DNA of 64,000 nt from Pseudocalidococcus sp964653145 (GTDB taxonomy: Bacteria > Cyanobacteriota > Cyanobacteriia > Thermosynechococcales > Thermosynechococcaceae): NCBI GenBank assembly GCA_964653145.1, contig CAZZCG010000001.1:186001-250000 (forward strand), given 5' to 3'. A program made the position numbers and the translations under genes. Positions within the stretch are counted from its first letter, which is position 1, and each line of letters begins with the position of its first letter. The notes under the pieces were generated by a model. That model made no database searches. It was not told the origin of the DNA and saw only the letters and a program-made list of their open reading frames with translations. Positions 7,472 to 17,167 of the stretch are shown here, piece after piece.

Positions 7472-10456
7472 TTGAGTCAGTCCCCGGTCAAAGTTCCCCA
7501 AAAGCCCTCCTCCAGTACTTGGTATCAACACCTCTCGCAATCATTAAGGGTGCAAGCCCCTAGGAAAATTAGTACCAAAGTCTTTATTCGTAGCCTAGGT
7601 ACGCTTCTCGCAAGTACTCTCATTTTGATCGGTGTGGGCAATTGGCAGAATGAAGTAACTAATAAACAAGCTAAACAAGATCTAGAAGTATTAATTCGAG
7701 CTGATCGAGATAGTATTACCCGTGGTGTAATTGACTTGGTTGAAGCTCAGGGAGAAGCACTCCAACAGAAAGTTAATGATCAACTAAAACTTGCCCGCTA
7801 TCTCCTTAACGATTCCGGTGGAGTTAACTTATCAAACGAAACCGTTCTCTGGCAGGCCACGAACCAATTTTCCCTTAAAACCCAGTCAATCCGACTACCT
7901 AAAATGTTCGTTGGCTCAACATGGTTAGGCCAAAACTTTAGTTTCGATCAACCTACCCCAATTGTGGATCAAACTCAGGAAATGGGGGGGGGGACGATCA
8001 CGATTTTCCAAAGGATGAACAAAGAGGGGGACATGCTCCGAGTGGCAACCAATGTTCCAACTCTTAACGGACAACGGGCCATTGCAACCTATATTCCGGC
8101 CCGGAATCCAGATGGGCAACCTAATCCTGTTGTCTCTACGGTTCTGAAAAAACAAACGTATACCGGCCCTGCATTTGTCGTTAATGCCTGGTATGTCACC
8201 GCCTATGAACCGATCCTCAATGATCAGGGGGAAGTAGTTGGAATGCTCTATGTGGGTGTACCCCAGAGTAATCTCCCATCTCTGAGTCGGAAAATCCAGG
8301 AGACCCGATTTGGCAGAACAGGGTATGTCTATGTGGTGCGAGGTACGGGGCAGCAGCGGGGTGAAATTATCATTCCACGGCCTGGTGAGCAAGCAGGGCA
8401 ACCGGGTTGGGCAGCGAAAGATACTGACGGAAATTTTGTCGTACAAGAGGCCATTGAAACAGCATTGTTAGCCCCGCCAGGAGAGTTCAGTTCAATTCGT
8501 TATCGTTGGATTGACCCTGTATCTAAAAAAGCTGAATGGCGGGTAGATACCTTAAGTTACTACGCCCCCTGGGATTGGGTGATTGCAATTTCCAGTGATG
8601 AAGCAGACTTCCAAATCTTTTTTAATCGCCTAGAAACCAACCGAACCATTAACCTGATTGTCTCTGCTGGGGTAGGGCTCGTGGTTGCCATTCTGGGAGG
8701 ACTCTACATTGGAGGGTTTGTTCGTAGGTTAGGTCAGCGTCTTGATCCCCTAGTTAAAGCAACAGAGGCAATGGCTAAAGGAGAGTTAGGCCTGCGTATC
8801 CAGGATACTGAACCCGATGAAATTGGCGAACTGGCTTGGGGATTTAATCAGATGAGTGCCAATCTGAGTGATAGTTATACCCACTTAGAACAACGGGTGA
8901 AAGAGCGAACCCAAGAACTAGAAGCCAGTAACCAGGCCTTGGATATTGCCCGAACTGCGGCGGAAGCGGCTAATCAAGCGAAGAGTTCTTTCCTGGCCAA
9001 TATGAGCCATGAATTGCGAACCCCCTTAAACGCCATTATTGGCTATAGCGATATGCTGATCGAAGATTTAGAAGAGAGTGATTATCTAACTGACTTGCAG
9101 AGGATAAATTCCGCAGGTAAACACTTATTGGAACTGATTAATGCAGTCCTAGACCTCTCCAAAATTGAAGCGGGGAAAATACAGCTTTATCTGGAGGAGT
9201 TTCATCTCAATGAACTGGTGCAGGGGGTGGCTGCCCTTGTTAAACCACTGATGGACAAGAATCATAATCATTTCGATGTGAAAATTGCCCACGATCTCGG
9301 AATAATGACTGCAGATGCCACTAAAGTCCGTCAATCTTTATTGAATCTCTTATCCAATGCCAGCAAGTTTACCAAAGCAGGTACAGTAACTCTCAAGGTT
9401 TGGATTGATGAAAGTCAGCGGGTCTTCTTTCAAATCTCTGATACCGGGATCGGCATGACCCCAGAACAACTGGCTAATCTCTTTCAGGAATTCACCCAGG
9501 CCGATAACTCGATTACTCGCAATTATGGCGGAACAGGACTGGGGCTGGCCATTAGTCGTCGTTTTTGCCGCATGATGGGCGGGGATATTACGGTGATCAG
9601 TGAACCAGGGGTGGGGAGTGTGTTTACGATTGAATTACCTCAGGTGGTTGACGCTCCTACTTCGGAAATTAGCCGGCTGTCCCTGCATCGGAATTGGTGC
9701 CAAAATCGGACAATTCTGGTGATTGATGAGGATCAGGCCAGTCGAGAACTTTTAGCTGAAAGGCTTAGACAGGAAGGATATGATGTTATCGATGCTGCCA
9801 ATGGTGATCATGGGATCGAGCTAGCCCGAGAATATAGCCCCTGTTTAATTTTGTTAGATGTGATGATGGCTTTTCAGGGGGCCTGGCAGGTGTTAATGAC
9901 CTTGAACTCAACTCCCGAACTGGCGATTATTCCTGTAATCATGATCACAATTGAGAGTGAACAGAAGATTGGCTTTGCCATGGGAGCTTCTGATTACCTC
10001 ACGAAACCCCTGGATCGCCAGCAATTAATTAAAGTTTTGCAAAAATATTACCCTCAAAAAACCTCCCCTCAAGTGTTGATCGTGGAGGATGAGGAACATA
10101 TTCGTCAACTGCTCAGGCGAACGTTAGAAATGGAGGGATGGCAGGTGACTGAAGCAGAAAACGGTATGCAAGGATTGGAACGATTGCAAACTTTCCAGCC
10201 AGATTTAGTCCTATTAGATTTAATGATGCCGATCATGGACGGTTTCTCTTTTGTGCGGGAAATGCGGAAATCTCTTGAATGGAAAGACACTCCGGTTGTG
10301 ATTTGTACGGCTAAAGATCTGACGGAGCAAGACTATCAACAACTGCAAGGAAACGTGACACAAATTCTCCACAAGAGTTCTGATGGAATTGATGGGTTAA
10401 TTACAGAAATTCGGAAAATTGTCCCTCTGCCTGTAGATTCGACCTCCAATGTTTAA
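7472..10456 (+). CDS. Hybrid sensor histidine kinase (Cache-HAMP-HisKA-HATPase-REC-REC)
   Basis: Membrane-bound signal kinase of 994 residues. TM1 is at about 40-60, an extracytoplasmic Cache-type ligand-binding region at about 60-390 and TM2 at about 392-414. A HAMP and coiled coil follow to about 500. The H-box FLANMSHELRTPLN has His513. The ATPase boxes are NLLSNASKFT, DTGIGM and GGTGLGLAIS. Two receiver domains carry phospho-Asp candidates D796 (LILLDVMM) and D916 (LVLLDLMMP). The start is a TTG; no ATG lies before the Cache region. No response-regulator output gene is adjacent, so the target is unknown. The frp gene lies downstream, convergent. Confidence 0.93.
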   Translation: MSQSPVKVPQKPSSSTWYQHLSQSLRVQAPRKISTKVFIRSLGTLLASTLILIGVGNWQNEVTNKQAKQDLEVLIRADRDSITRGVIDLVEAQGEALQQKVNDQLKLARYLLNDSGGVNLSNETVLWQATNQFSLKTQSIRLPKMFVGSTWLGQNFSFDQPTPIVDQTQEMGGGTITIFQRMNKEGDMLRVATNVPTLNGQRAIATYIPARNPDGQPNPVVSTVLKKQTYTGPAFVVNAWYVTAYEPILNDQGEVVGMLYVGVPQSNLPSLSRKIQETRFGRTGYVYVVRGTGQQRGEIIIPRPGEQAGQPGWAAKDTDGNFVVQEAIETALLAPPGEFSSIRYRWIDPVSKKAEWRVDTLSYYAPWDWVIAISSDEADFQIFFNRLETNRTINLIVSAGVGLVVAILGGLYIGGFVRRLGQRLDPLVKATEAMAKGELGLRIQDTEPDEIGELAWGFNQMSANLSDSYTHLEQRVKERTQELEASNQALDIARTAAEAANQAKSSFLANMSHELRTPLNAIIGYSDMLIEDLEESDYLTDLQRINSAGKHLLELINAVLDLSKIEAGKIQLYLEEFHLNELVQGVAALVKPLMDKNHNHFDVKIAHDLGIMTADATKVRQSLLNLLSNASKFTKAGTVTLKVWIDESQRVFFQISDTGIGMTPEQLANLFQEFTQADNSITRNYGGTGLGLAISRRFCRMMGGDITVISEPGVGSVFTIELPQVVDAPTSEISRLSLHRNWCQNRTILVIDEDQASRELLAERLRQEGYDVIDAANGDHGIELAREYSPCLILLDVMMAFQGAWQVLMTLNSTPELAIIPVIMITIESEQKIGFAMGASDYLTKPLDRQQLIKVLQKYYPQKTSPQVLIVEDEEHIRQLLRRTLEMEGWQVTEAENGMQGLERLQTFQPDLVLLDLMMPIMDGFSFVREMRKSLEWKDTPVVICTAKDLTEQDYQQLQGNVTQILHKSSDGIDGLITEIRKIVPLPVDSTSNV

Positions 10457-10670
10457 GTTAACGTCTATAAAATTTAATCACTATCGGTAAGTTCTCCGCC
10501 CCATAGCCGAGTTTAAGAAAGGAGCAAAATCGTCAGCTATGGGCAAGTACATCCATTTGAGCCAGGGTTGCTTTACTGACTTGAAACCCCAGTTGTTGTG
10601 ACGCCGCTCAGTCAGGTTTAGTAAGTTGATCCAAGAAAAACTAGGCCCATTTTCTGACTGGCAAGCACCC

Positions 10671-11000
10671 TTACATCCGGGACAGAACTGACACCTTTGT
10701 GATCTTGTCCTCACCTAAGCCCTGGAGTTCTTCTGTCAATAGCCAGCCCTCTTTGACTAGGCGAGCCATGACAAAAATGAGGCCGGAATCATCATCGTCA
10801 TACTTCCCCTCAATGTCGTAACGTCGGGCACTCAAAAAATCATGGAGCTTCCAGAGATCATCAAGACCACTCATTCCACGGGCCTGGTGAGCAACCTCTA
10901 GCATGATTGATTCAATCTCTCGCTCACGGGCTAATTTGAGGCTAGCTCGGGCAACTTCCTGTTCTTGTTTCGACCAACCAGTATCTTTTGCTTGAATCAT
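10671..11000 (-). CDS. frp: Fluorescence recovery protein
   Basis: Small (109 residues), all-helical protein that binds the C-terminal domain of photoactivated orange carotenoid protein, speeds its return to the orange state and ends phycobilisome quenching. The diagnostic stretch DDLWKLHDFLSARR, then EGKYD and LVKEGWLL, with EELQGLGEDK near the end, matches FRP as I know it. It is the third gene of the minus-strand set ocp-crtW-frp, 216 bases downstream of crtW, so it may have its own promoter. Confidence 0.92.
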   Translation of the reverse strand: MIQAKDTGWSKQEQEVARASLKLAREREIESIMLEVAHQARGMSGLDDLWKLHDFLSARRYDIEGKYDDDDSGLIFVMARLVKEGWLLTEELQGLGEDKITKVSVLSRM

Positions 11001-11216
11001 TTATTTTATAGTCAGTAAACAATCTTTTATATCAACGATCAGCTTTAACTATTAAATTATAATAAGTTTCGTCTCATAATTCTATAGTGTTCATTGATTT
11101 TTCCAGGGACATCAACGCTATCGCTGACATAGGATTCAGGGTTGTGGGGGTGAGTTTTTGCCTTGGAGATGGAAGATTGCAACTCTAATTACTCTCAAGA
11201 AAATGTGATATTGGGA

Positions 11217-12026
11217 CTAAGAGCGGTTAGGTTGAAGGTCTTCTCCAGACCGGGCGAATTGAGGCCTTGGTAGGACTTCAGGATCACAACAAACTAGGGG
11301 CAGGTGATACCACGGGGCCTGGGGTATTTGGTGATGTTGGTGATGAAAAGTCCCAAAATGATAGCAAGACAGAAATGAATATATCAGCCCAAAAGTTTTC
11401 TGGAGTTGATTTCCAGGCCTGGGGAATTGGCCAGTAAAGTTATTGCCAGGCCTAGGAAGTGGGCCCTCCCTATGGGGCAGATAGGTGCCAAAGTAAAATA
11501 ACTGCCATGAACTCAAAATCAATGGTAAACCCCAAAACAGCAGGAGGTTTAACCAGGCCACCTGGAGCCAAAAATGTAAGGCTAAACCAATTCCGAAACT
11601 CAATCCGAGAAACGTAATCAGTTGCCCACCGGATAGATACTCGCCAAGAAATTTTCGATACCACTGCACAACCTGGGTATCAACGCCATTGTGAAAATCT
11701 GGGTCTCCAACCTGGCCTGGGGAAGCATGGTGTTGCCAGTGATTTCGGCAGCATTGGTCATAGGGGAGGAAGGCATATAAACCTACAGCAATTCGCCCAA
11801 TCCAGTAATTAAGTGACTGAAAGTGTTCGTAGTAAGAAGATCTATGGATTGCATCATGGGCAGTAATAAACAAACCCGTATGGAGAAATGTTCGTCCAAA
11901 TACGGCGGCAACAATCAATCCAGGTGACATTTGATTAAGTGGTAGGGATAGAGTGAAGCATAAGCTACTGCACCAAAGGCTAATCATGCCAAGGGCGACG
12001 ACTAAACCAACTAAATTTTGTTGCAT
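11217..12026 (-). CDS. crtW: CrtW-type beta-carotene ketolase
   Basis: Membrane di-iron enzyme that adds 4-keto groups to carotenes, giving echinenone or canthaxanthin. Ketocarotenoid is the chromophore that OCP needs. Histidine motifs typical of the fatty-acid-desaturase-like fold are all present: HDAIH, HWQHH and HHQHH, the last after FGTF near the C-terminus, plus LPHREGP. 269 residues with several hydrophobic segments. It sits between ocp (246 bases upstream) and frp, the expected genomic partner arrangement for OCP pigment supply. Confidence 0.93.
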   Translation of the reverse strand: MQQNLVGLVVALGMISLWCSSLCFTLSLPLNQMSPGLIVAAVFGRTFLHTGLFITAHDAIHRSSYYEHFQSLNYWIGRIAVGLYAFLPYDQCCRNHWQHHASPGQVGDPDFHNGVDTQVVQWYRKFLGEYLSGGQLITFLGLSFGIGLALHFWLQVAWLNLLLFWGLPLILSSWQLFYFGTYLPHREGPLPRPGNNFTGQFPRPGNQLQKTFGLIYSFLSCYHFGTFHHQHHQIPQAPWYHLPLVCCDPEVLPRPQFARSGEDLQPNRS

Positions 12027-12272
12027 AGGTTGTTGTTTAAAATGCTAGGAACTACTCGGTATATTTTGAGCCTCAATCCTCGCTGGTCAACGCAACAAAA
12101 TTACTGAAAATACTCTCGATTGAGAAAGCTTGCTAGGGAATCCCCACAATTGAATGACATTAATACACTCTCAGAGATTGAATTAGATTACTTCTAGTCA
12201 AAAAACACTGAAGCCTAACTTCCTCTGGGATGATATAGTCCGAGCAACTGTGGGGGATCCAAGCAAAGGAGT

Positions 12273-13232
12273 CTAACGAGCCAGGTTTAAAAGCTCTTTC
12301 GGTGAAGCCAGGAGGTCAATGGCCACAAAAAAGATTTTATTATCTGGAGTTAAGAGAAACCGCCAGGCAATATTCATCCCAACCCCAGCCCCAAACCAGG
12401 GTGTTTGCACTTTTCCCGTCACCTTGATTTGGGTGTACCCTTCATCGGCTGGTTCGGAGACACCCCGCTCGGGCATAAGCACTAGGTTTTGGCAATCTTC
12501 CTTGAAGAACCGCAGCACAGCCTCTTTCCCAACAATCGGGCGTTGAAACGGGGGTTGTAGGGCACCATCTTCAGCAAACAGACCGATTAAAGCATCAAAG
12601 TCATTGGCGTTGAGGTTATTCATGTAAGCAAAGATGACTGGATTCGTGACTCCCTCAATTTTGACCTGACTCCGCTGGGATGAATCTTTAGGGGCCTCAA
12701 GGGGTTCAGAAATCCGGGTATAGGTGCCGAGCTTGTTGATGTCGTAGCCCATGTCAACCACGGAATTGCGCAAAATGGTGATCTGCTGTCCGGGATCGGC
12801 TTCCCTGAGGGTTTGTAATACAGCAGTGGCATTGGCAGAAAGTTGATACCCGGCCGGAATGGGAGCGACAATCCCCTGCTCCATCCATTGGCCAAGTTGG
12901 AACCAGAAACCCAATTTAATATTGACTGACCAAGTGGCATAGGTGCGGCAGATGGGCGTATCAGCATGGTTTGCCAAATCAAACATCACTTGGGTTTGTT
13001 CTTGGAAAGACATTTCTCGGATTTGGGCCAAGATTGGTTCGGCAAATTGCATTCTGGCAGCCCCTGGAGCCGCAATCGTCACTGTTTTACCCATTTCCAG
13101 GTAGGCAAACCAGATCCAAGCAAGTTGATCTTCGATACTGAGCTGATTAAACCGAGCAATTGTTGCGGGCACAATATCAGCAGCAAGTGTTTTTGAGAAA
13201 ATACCCCGTGCTGAATCAACTGTATATGGCAT
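12273..13232 (-). CDS. ocp: Orange carotenoid protein
   Basis: Blue-green-light photoreceptor that quenches phycobilisome excitation. 319 residues: an all-helical N-terminal carotenoid domain (about 1-165), a linker and an NTF2-like C-terminal domain (about 195-319). Chromophore-contact residues known from Synechocystis OCP are present: W41, Y44 and W110, plus Y203 and W290, which equal Y201 and W288 after a 2-residue shift in the linker. R155 of the interdomain salt bridge is kept, but its partner Glu244 aligns with Asp246 here. Full-length OCP, not a split HCP/CTDH. The region upstream (13233-13512) would hold the promoter. Confidence 0.97.
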   Translation of the reverse strand: MPYTVDSARGIFSKTLAADIVPATIARFNQLSIEDQLAWIWFAYLEMGKTVTIAAPGAARMQFAEPILAQIREMSFQEQTQVMFDLANHADTPICRTYATWSVNIKLGFWFQLGQWMEQGIVAPIPAGYQLSANATAVLQTLREADPGQQITILRNSVVDMGYDINKLGTYTRISEPLEAPKDSSQRSQVKIEGVTNPVIFAYMNNLNANDFDALIGLFAEDGALQPPFQRPIVGKEAVLRFFKEDCQNLVLMPERGVSEPADEGYTQIKVTGKVQTPWFGAGVGMNIAWRFLLTPDNKIFFVAIDLLASPKELLNLAR

Positions 13233-13512
13233 ACTTATGACCTGAATGAAAATTTAAGTCTCGATGAACCATGAACCTCACACTGTTTGCATTGTCCCAC
13301 GGCTAGCAGCAGGGAAAAGTTGCCGGGGGGGTTAGGGCTTCTGAATCGTAATACCGATTAACATTAGACCTCTCACGTAAATAACAAAAATCTACGAGTT
13401 TTCTTGGGTTTAGCCTTGAAAATCCTATTCATGCAGGAAGTCTGTTGAATGATAAATGAGGCCTTTGTCCTCCATCCCCCTGAGACACGAAAATTACTTT
13501 TGGCGCAAAATT

Positions 13513-13911
13513 CTAAGGTCTTGGGGGTTTTGGGCTTAAACGGGTCTGGGCTTGCTGAGTAAACCACTCGATAATTTGCGAGACCGTGAGTTCAGATAAA
13601 TGAACCTGGCTTGTGATGGCGGCCTGTTGGAGTTGGGTTAGGGAGGCCTGGAGAAATTGAGCATACCAATCCCGAAACCCCGGTCGTTGGGATTCCGCCG
13701 CGATCAAATCCGCATCCGTCTCCAGGCCCGCTTTGATCACCGTTGGATTCAGTTCGTCCCAGCTTGAATTTTGCCGCTCAATCAGGTTTTGCAAATAACG
13801 CCAAGAATAGATGGCCACCCGAATCAAAAACCGATCCTGGGCCGGTAAGAGGGTTTGGTCAATGGCCTGGGATTCTTCGAGGGTAAGGAGTTGTTCAGGG
13901 TTGATCTGCAT
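13513..13911 (-). CDS. Conserved hypothetical protein, 132 aa
   Basis: Not recognised as a named family. Soluble, mostly helical protein without signal or membrane segments. Notable stretches are LTLEESQAIDQTLLPAQDRF and FLIRVAIYSWRYLQNLIE. It begins 64 bases downstream of the argB stop on the same strand, so it may be co-transcribed with argB. Codon use and the GGCCTGG motif are host-like, which supports a resident gene rather than an acquired one. Confidence 0.65.
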   Translation of the reverse strand: MQINPEQLLTLEESQAIDQTLLPAQDRFLIRVAIYSWRYLQNLIERQNSSWDELNPTVIKAGLETDADLIAAESQRPGFRDWYAQFLQASLTQLQQAAITSQVHLSELTVSQIIEWFTQQAQTRLSPKPPRP

Positions 13912-13975
13912 GGGGAAAACACAAAGAACTGGCCGGAGTTAAGTCAACGTTCAGGTTATGGAACGTAACTGTCAT

Positions 13976-14839
13976 TTAGTAGGACGAACCGACAATCATC
14001 GAGCCAATCCCTGAATCCGTAAAAATTTCCAGCAGTAGGGAATGGGGAATCCGACCGTCAATGATGTGGGCCGCTTTTACCCCTTGGGCTAGAGACCGAA
14101 TACAGCAATTCACCTTGGGAATCATCCCCCCCGAAACAATCCCATCCTGGATTAACTGCCGGGCCTGGGTAATATCGAGTTTGTACAGCAGCGTACTGGG
14201 GTCGTGGTAGTCCCGCAAAATCCCTGGGGTATCGGTCAAGAGAATCAACTTCTCGGCTCCCAAGGCAGCGGCAATTTCCCCGGCCACCGTATCGGCATTA
14301 ATGTTATAGGCTTGGCCGGTTTCATCGGCGGCAACACTGGAAATCACCGGAATATAGCCCTTTTCCACCAGACTGGCCACGACCCGAATATCAATATTTT
14401 GGACATCACCGACAAAGCCAATCCCATCTTCCCCTTGGCTGCGGGCCTGGATTAAATTGCCATCCTTGCCACAGAGTCCGACGGCCACACCCCCGGCCTG
14501 GTTGATCAACGAGACGAGTTCCTTATTCACCCGCCCGACCAAGACCATCTCGACCACATCCATAGTTGGGGCATCAGTCACCCGCAGGCCATTTTTAAAT
14601 TGCGGTTCAATGTTCAGTTTAGTTAGCCAGGTGTTAATTTCTGGGCCACCGCCATGCACCACCACAGGTCGGACGCCAACAAAGGACATGAAGACAATAT
14701 CCCGAATCACATTGGCTTTCAGAGACCCATCCTTCATCGCCGCGCCACCATATTTGACGACAACGGTGCGCCCGGAAAAGGCCTGGAGATAGGGTAAGGC
14801 TTCACTGAGTACCTGGACGCGATCCGTATCGCTGAGCAT
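13976..14839 (-). CDS. argB: Acetylglutamate kinase
   Basis: Second step of arginine synthesis: phosphorylates N-acetyl-L-glutamate with ATP. 287 residues of the amino acid kinase fold with VVVKYGGAAM near the N-terminus, VVVHGGGPEIN, NINADTVAGEIA and GGMIPK. The N-terminal helix (SDTDRVQVLSEALPYLQ) is the extension found in arginine-inhibited hexameric NAGKs. In cyanobacteria that enzyme type is controlled by PII (GlnB), but PII contact residues were not checked here. Confidence 0.97.
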   Translation of the reverse strand: MLSDTDRVQVLSEALPYLQAFSGRTVVVKYGGAAMKDGSLKANVIRDIVFMSFVGVRPVVVHGGGPEINTWLTKLNIEPQFKNGLRVTDAPTMDVVEMVLVGRVNKELVSLINQAGGVAVGLCGKDGNLIQARSQGEDGIGFVGDVQNIDIRVVASLVEKGYIPVISSVAADETGQAYNINADTVAGEIAAALGAEKLILLTDTPGILRDYHDPSTLLYKLDITQARQLIQDGIVSGGMIPKVNCCIRSLAQGVKAAHIIDGRIPHSLLLEIFTDSGIGSMIVGSSY

Positions 14840-14915
14840 AGTTGGCTTCCTGGGATAGTTTTTTCTTGCTCATCAGCCTAGCAGACTCCGCACCTGAAAC
14901 AAGGCCTGGCCACAC

Positions 14916-17048
14916 TTAGTTCACGCCCGGAACATTCCCATAGAGGCGTAAATAATTCCAGTAGTTCCCAAAAATAGATTTGACATAGCCATAGGTTTCG
15001 GGGAACGGAATTTGTTCAATGAATTTATCTGGGTCTGAGTAGCCAAACCGTTGCAGCCAATCCGCCACATTTCCAGGCCCGGCGTTGTAACCCGCTAAAG
15101 CCAGCAGCGTATTTTCGTCATGGAGTTCGTGGGTGTGGGCAAAGTACCAAATTCCCAGGTTTAAGCTGTCATCCACATTGTCTAGTTGGTAGGACTCCAG
15201 GCCAATTTGAGGTGCAATCCAGGCCCCGGTTTCCGGCATCACTTGCATTAACCCCGTTGCCCCCACCACTGAACGGATCCCAACTTCAAAGCGCGACTCT
15301 TGCCGGATCAGAGAAATAACCAAAACCGGATTCATTTGATGTTTGGCAGACCAGGCCTGGATCTTGTCCCAGAAGGGGAGCGGGTAAAGGGCAAACCAAT
15401 AGCCAGGATATTGGAGAATCGGGGCCATAAACGTCGCGGTGTCTGGTTCGGTTCGGGCCCGTTGTTGGAGGTTTTCCAGCATAAAAATCCCATCCAGATA
15501 ATCCCCCACCCCCAAGCGGATCAGGCCATCGGTCAATTGCTCAGAAGCGGTCGGTTCAACCCGATTTTGAAATTCCCATTGCCAACGACTCCAGGCCAGG
15601 TCAGTTACGCCAATTTCATAGAGGGCCTGTAGGGTTTCGGAACCAGTGGTGAGATTGAGAGACTGGCGACGGGTCGGATCAAGGGTGGGGGTTTGCTGAC
15701 GGACGGTTGTAAAGGTGCCCACGGGTTTGCCCAGTAAGCTCAAGGCTCGCCAGGTGTAATAGGACTGGGGATAGGTGTTAATTAAAATTTGCCAATCCTC
15801 TTCCCGTTGAGCCGGATCTGGGGCCCATTGTCCGAGCCAAAAGGCAGCAGTCGGAGCGAGTTCACTGTCGGGATTGTTTTTCAGAAGCGATTGGGCCCAG
15901 GTGCGCGCTTCCGTTAACTTGTTGGCCTGGGCATCCCGTTGGGCCTGTTGCCAGCGTAATTGGGCGGCGGCGGGAGTGGTGGCATCGGTGGTTAAGAGGG
16001 TTTCTCGGGCCTGGGCGGCATTTTGCACATTACCAAGTTTTTCCCACTGACCGGCTAAATCTAAGCGGGCATCAGCGGCAATCGTTGGATTTTTAGACTG
16101 AGTTGCAGTGGTGATCGCGGCCTGGAAATAGGCAATGGCCTGGGTTGGGTTATCACTCAATCGGCCTAAACGTAAATTGGCTAAGGCGGCTTCTTTGGTG
16201 TTGGGAAAATTCCTGAGCACCCGTTGATAGGTGGCCATGGCTTGAGATCGTTCCCCCCCCAGTTGTAAAGCCCGTCCGGCTCGGTAAGCATTAAACGCGG
16301 TTTGGGGAGCCTTGAGGTAAGCCAGGCCAGCTTTTTTGTAGGCGAGGTTTTCCCAGTAGCCAAAGCCAATGGCCGCCCAATCATCTGGGGTTAAGTTCGC
16401 CGCAAAGTCTTTAGTTAGCTGATCCAAAATCGCAGTGTAGTTGGGTAAAAACAGGCCATACCGGGCAATTAATCGCAGCAAATCCAAATTTTTTGGGTCA
16501 GTTTTCAGGCGGGACTGGGCCAGTTCAACTACGGCGGGGACTTGGGGAAATTGGGCCAGGGCTTGCTCTGCTTGACCTAACGCGATCAGGGCGGTGGCGG
16601 CTTCTGGTTCTGTGGGATATTGACTGAGTAATGCTTGCCAGGTTTGTTGAGCCAAGTCGGGTTGATTGTTGGCGGTGTAGGCCTGGGCCTGGAGAACAAG
16701 AATGGGTGGACTGAGTGGCGATGAATCTTGTCCCAAACCGCTTAACCAGGCCAGGGCTGTTTGCGGATCATTATTTTCTAGGGCTAGGGTGGCTAAGAGA
16801 TAGCGAGCTTGAATTTGCGTCAAGGAATCTCCAGAGTTCACCAGCGCTTCGAGTTTTGTCACTTGTTCATCCGGTGGAGTCGCTAAAATTTCCGTGAACG
16901 TCTGGGCCTGGGGCATTGATGGCCGTTGAAATCCCCACCAAATCCCACCCCCCACCACACCCGCCACCACCAGGCCAAGGCCACCGAGCATCCAGCATTT
17001 TTTTGGGGAAAGCCACTGACTGAGCTTAGCGGGGAGTTTTGACACCAT
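14916..17048 (-). CDS. Slt-type lytic transglycosylase with TPR-like repeats
   Basis: 710-residue membrane-anchored murein hydrolase. An N-terminal TM helix (about 18-37) is followed by a long superhelical region of TPR-like repeats (about 60-480, Ala/Leu/Gln rich). The C-terminal transglycosylase domain has the catalytic Glu in LIRQESRFEVG, then GATGLMQVMPETG and LAGYNAGPGNV, as in Slt70/MltE. Such enzymes cleave peptidoglycan to 1,6-anhydro-muropeptides. It is unusually rich in the GGCCTGG/CCAGGCC motif. Confidence 0.92.
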   Translation of the reverse strand: MVSKLPAKLSQWLSPKKCWMLGGLGLVVAGVVGGGIWWGFQRPSMPQAQTFTEILATPPDEQVTKLEALVNSGDSLTQIQARYLLATLALENNDPQTALAWLSGLGQDSSPLSPPILVLQAQAYTANNQPDLAQQTWQALLSQYPTEPEAATALIALGQAEQALAQFPQVPAVVELAQSRLKTDPKNLDLLRLIARYGLFLPNYTAILDQLTKDFAANLTPDDWAAIGFGYWENLAYKKAGLAYLKAPQTAFNAYRAGRALQLGGERSQAMATYQRVLRNFPNTKEAALANLRLGRLSDNPTQAIAYFQAAITTATQSKNPTIAADARLDLAGQWEKLGNVQNAAQARETLLTTDATTPAAAQLRWQQAQRDAQANKLTEARTWAQSLLKNNPDSELAPTAAFWLGQWAPDPAQREEDWQILINTYPQSYYTWRALSLLGKPVGTFTTVRQQTPTLDPTRRQSLNLTTGSETLQALYEIGVTDLAWSRWQWEFQNRVEPTASEQLTDGLIRLGVGDYLDGIFMLENLQQRARTEPDTATFMAPILQYPGYWFALYPLPFWDKIQAWSAKHQMNPVLVISLIRQESRFEVGIRSVVGATGLMQVMPETGAWIAPQIGLESYQLDNVDDSLNLGIWYFAHTHELHDENTLLALAGYNAGPGNVADWLQRFGYSDPDKFIEQIPFPETYGYVKSIFGNYWNYLRLYGNVPGVN

Positions 17049-17167
17049 CGAACCGAGTTTGAAATTTCTACCCTCACTCTAGCCGGAACCCTTAGCCAGA
17101 TTGGAGGTGTGCTGCAAAATCGCCCTAGACTGGGACTGGTGATCGGAACATTGGGCAGTAATCAACT

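Noticed and set aside
7925..8446. 173-codon minus-strand frame inside the kinase gene
   Set aside because: Antisense shadow of the Cache region; no start or family support.
10481..10714. 77-codon minus-strand frame overlapping the end of frp
   Set aside because: No recognisable family, overlaps frp out of frame, unusual composition; read as a chance frame, though transposon debris is not excluded.
12620..12982. 120-codon frame inside ocp on the same strand
   Set aside because: Out-of-frame shadow of ocp, whose own sequence is fully consistent.
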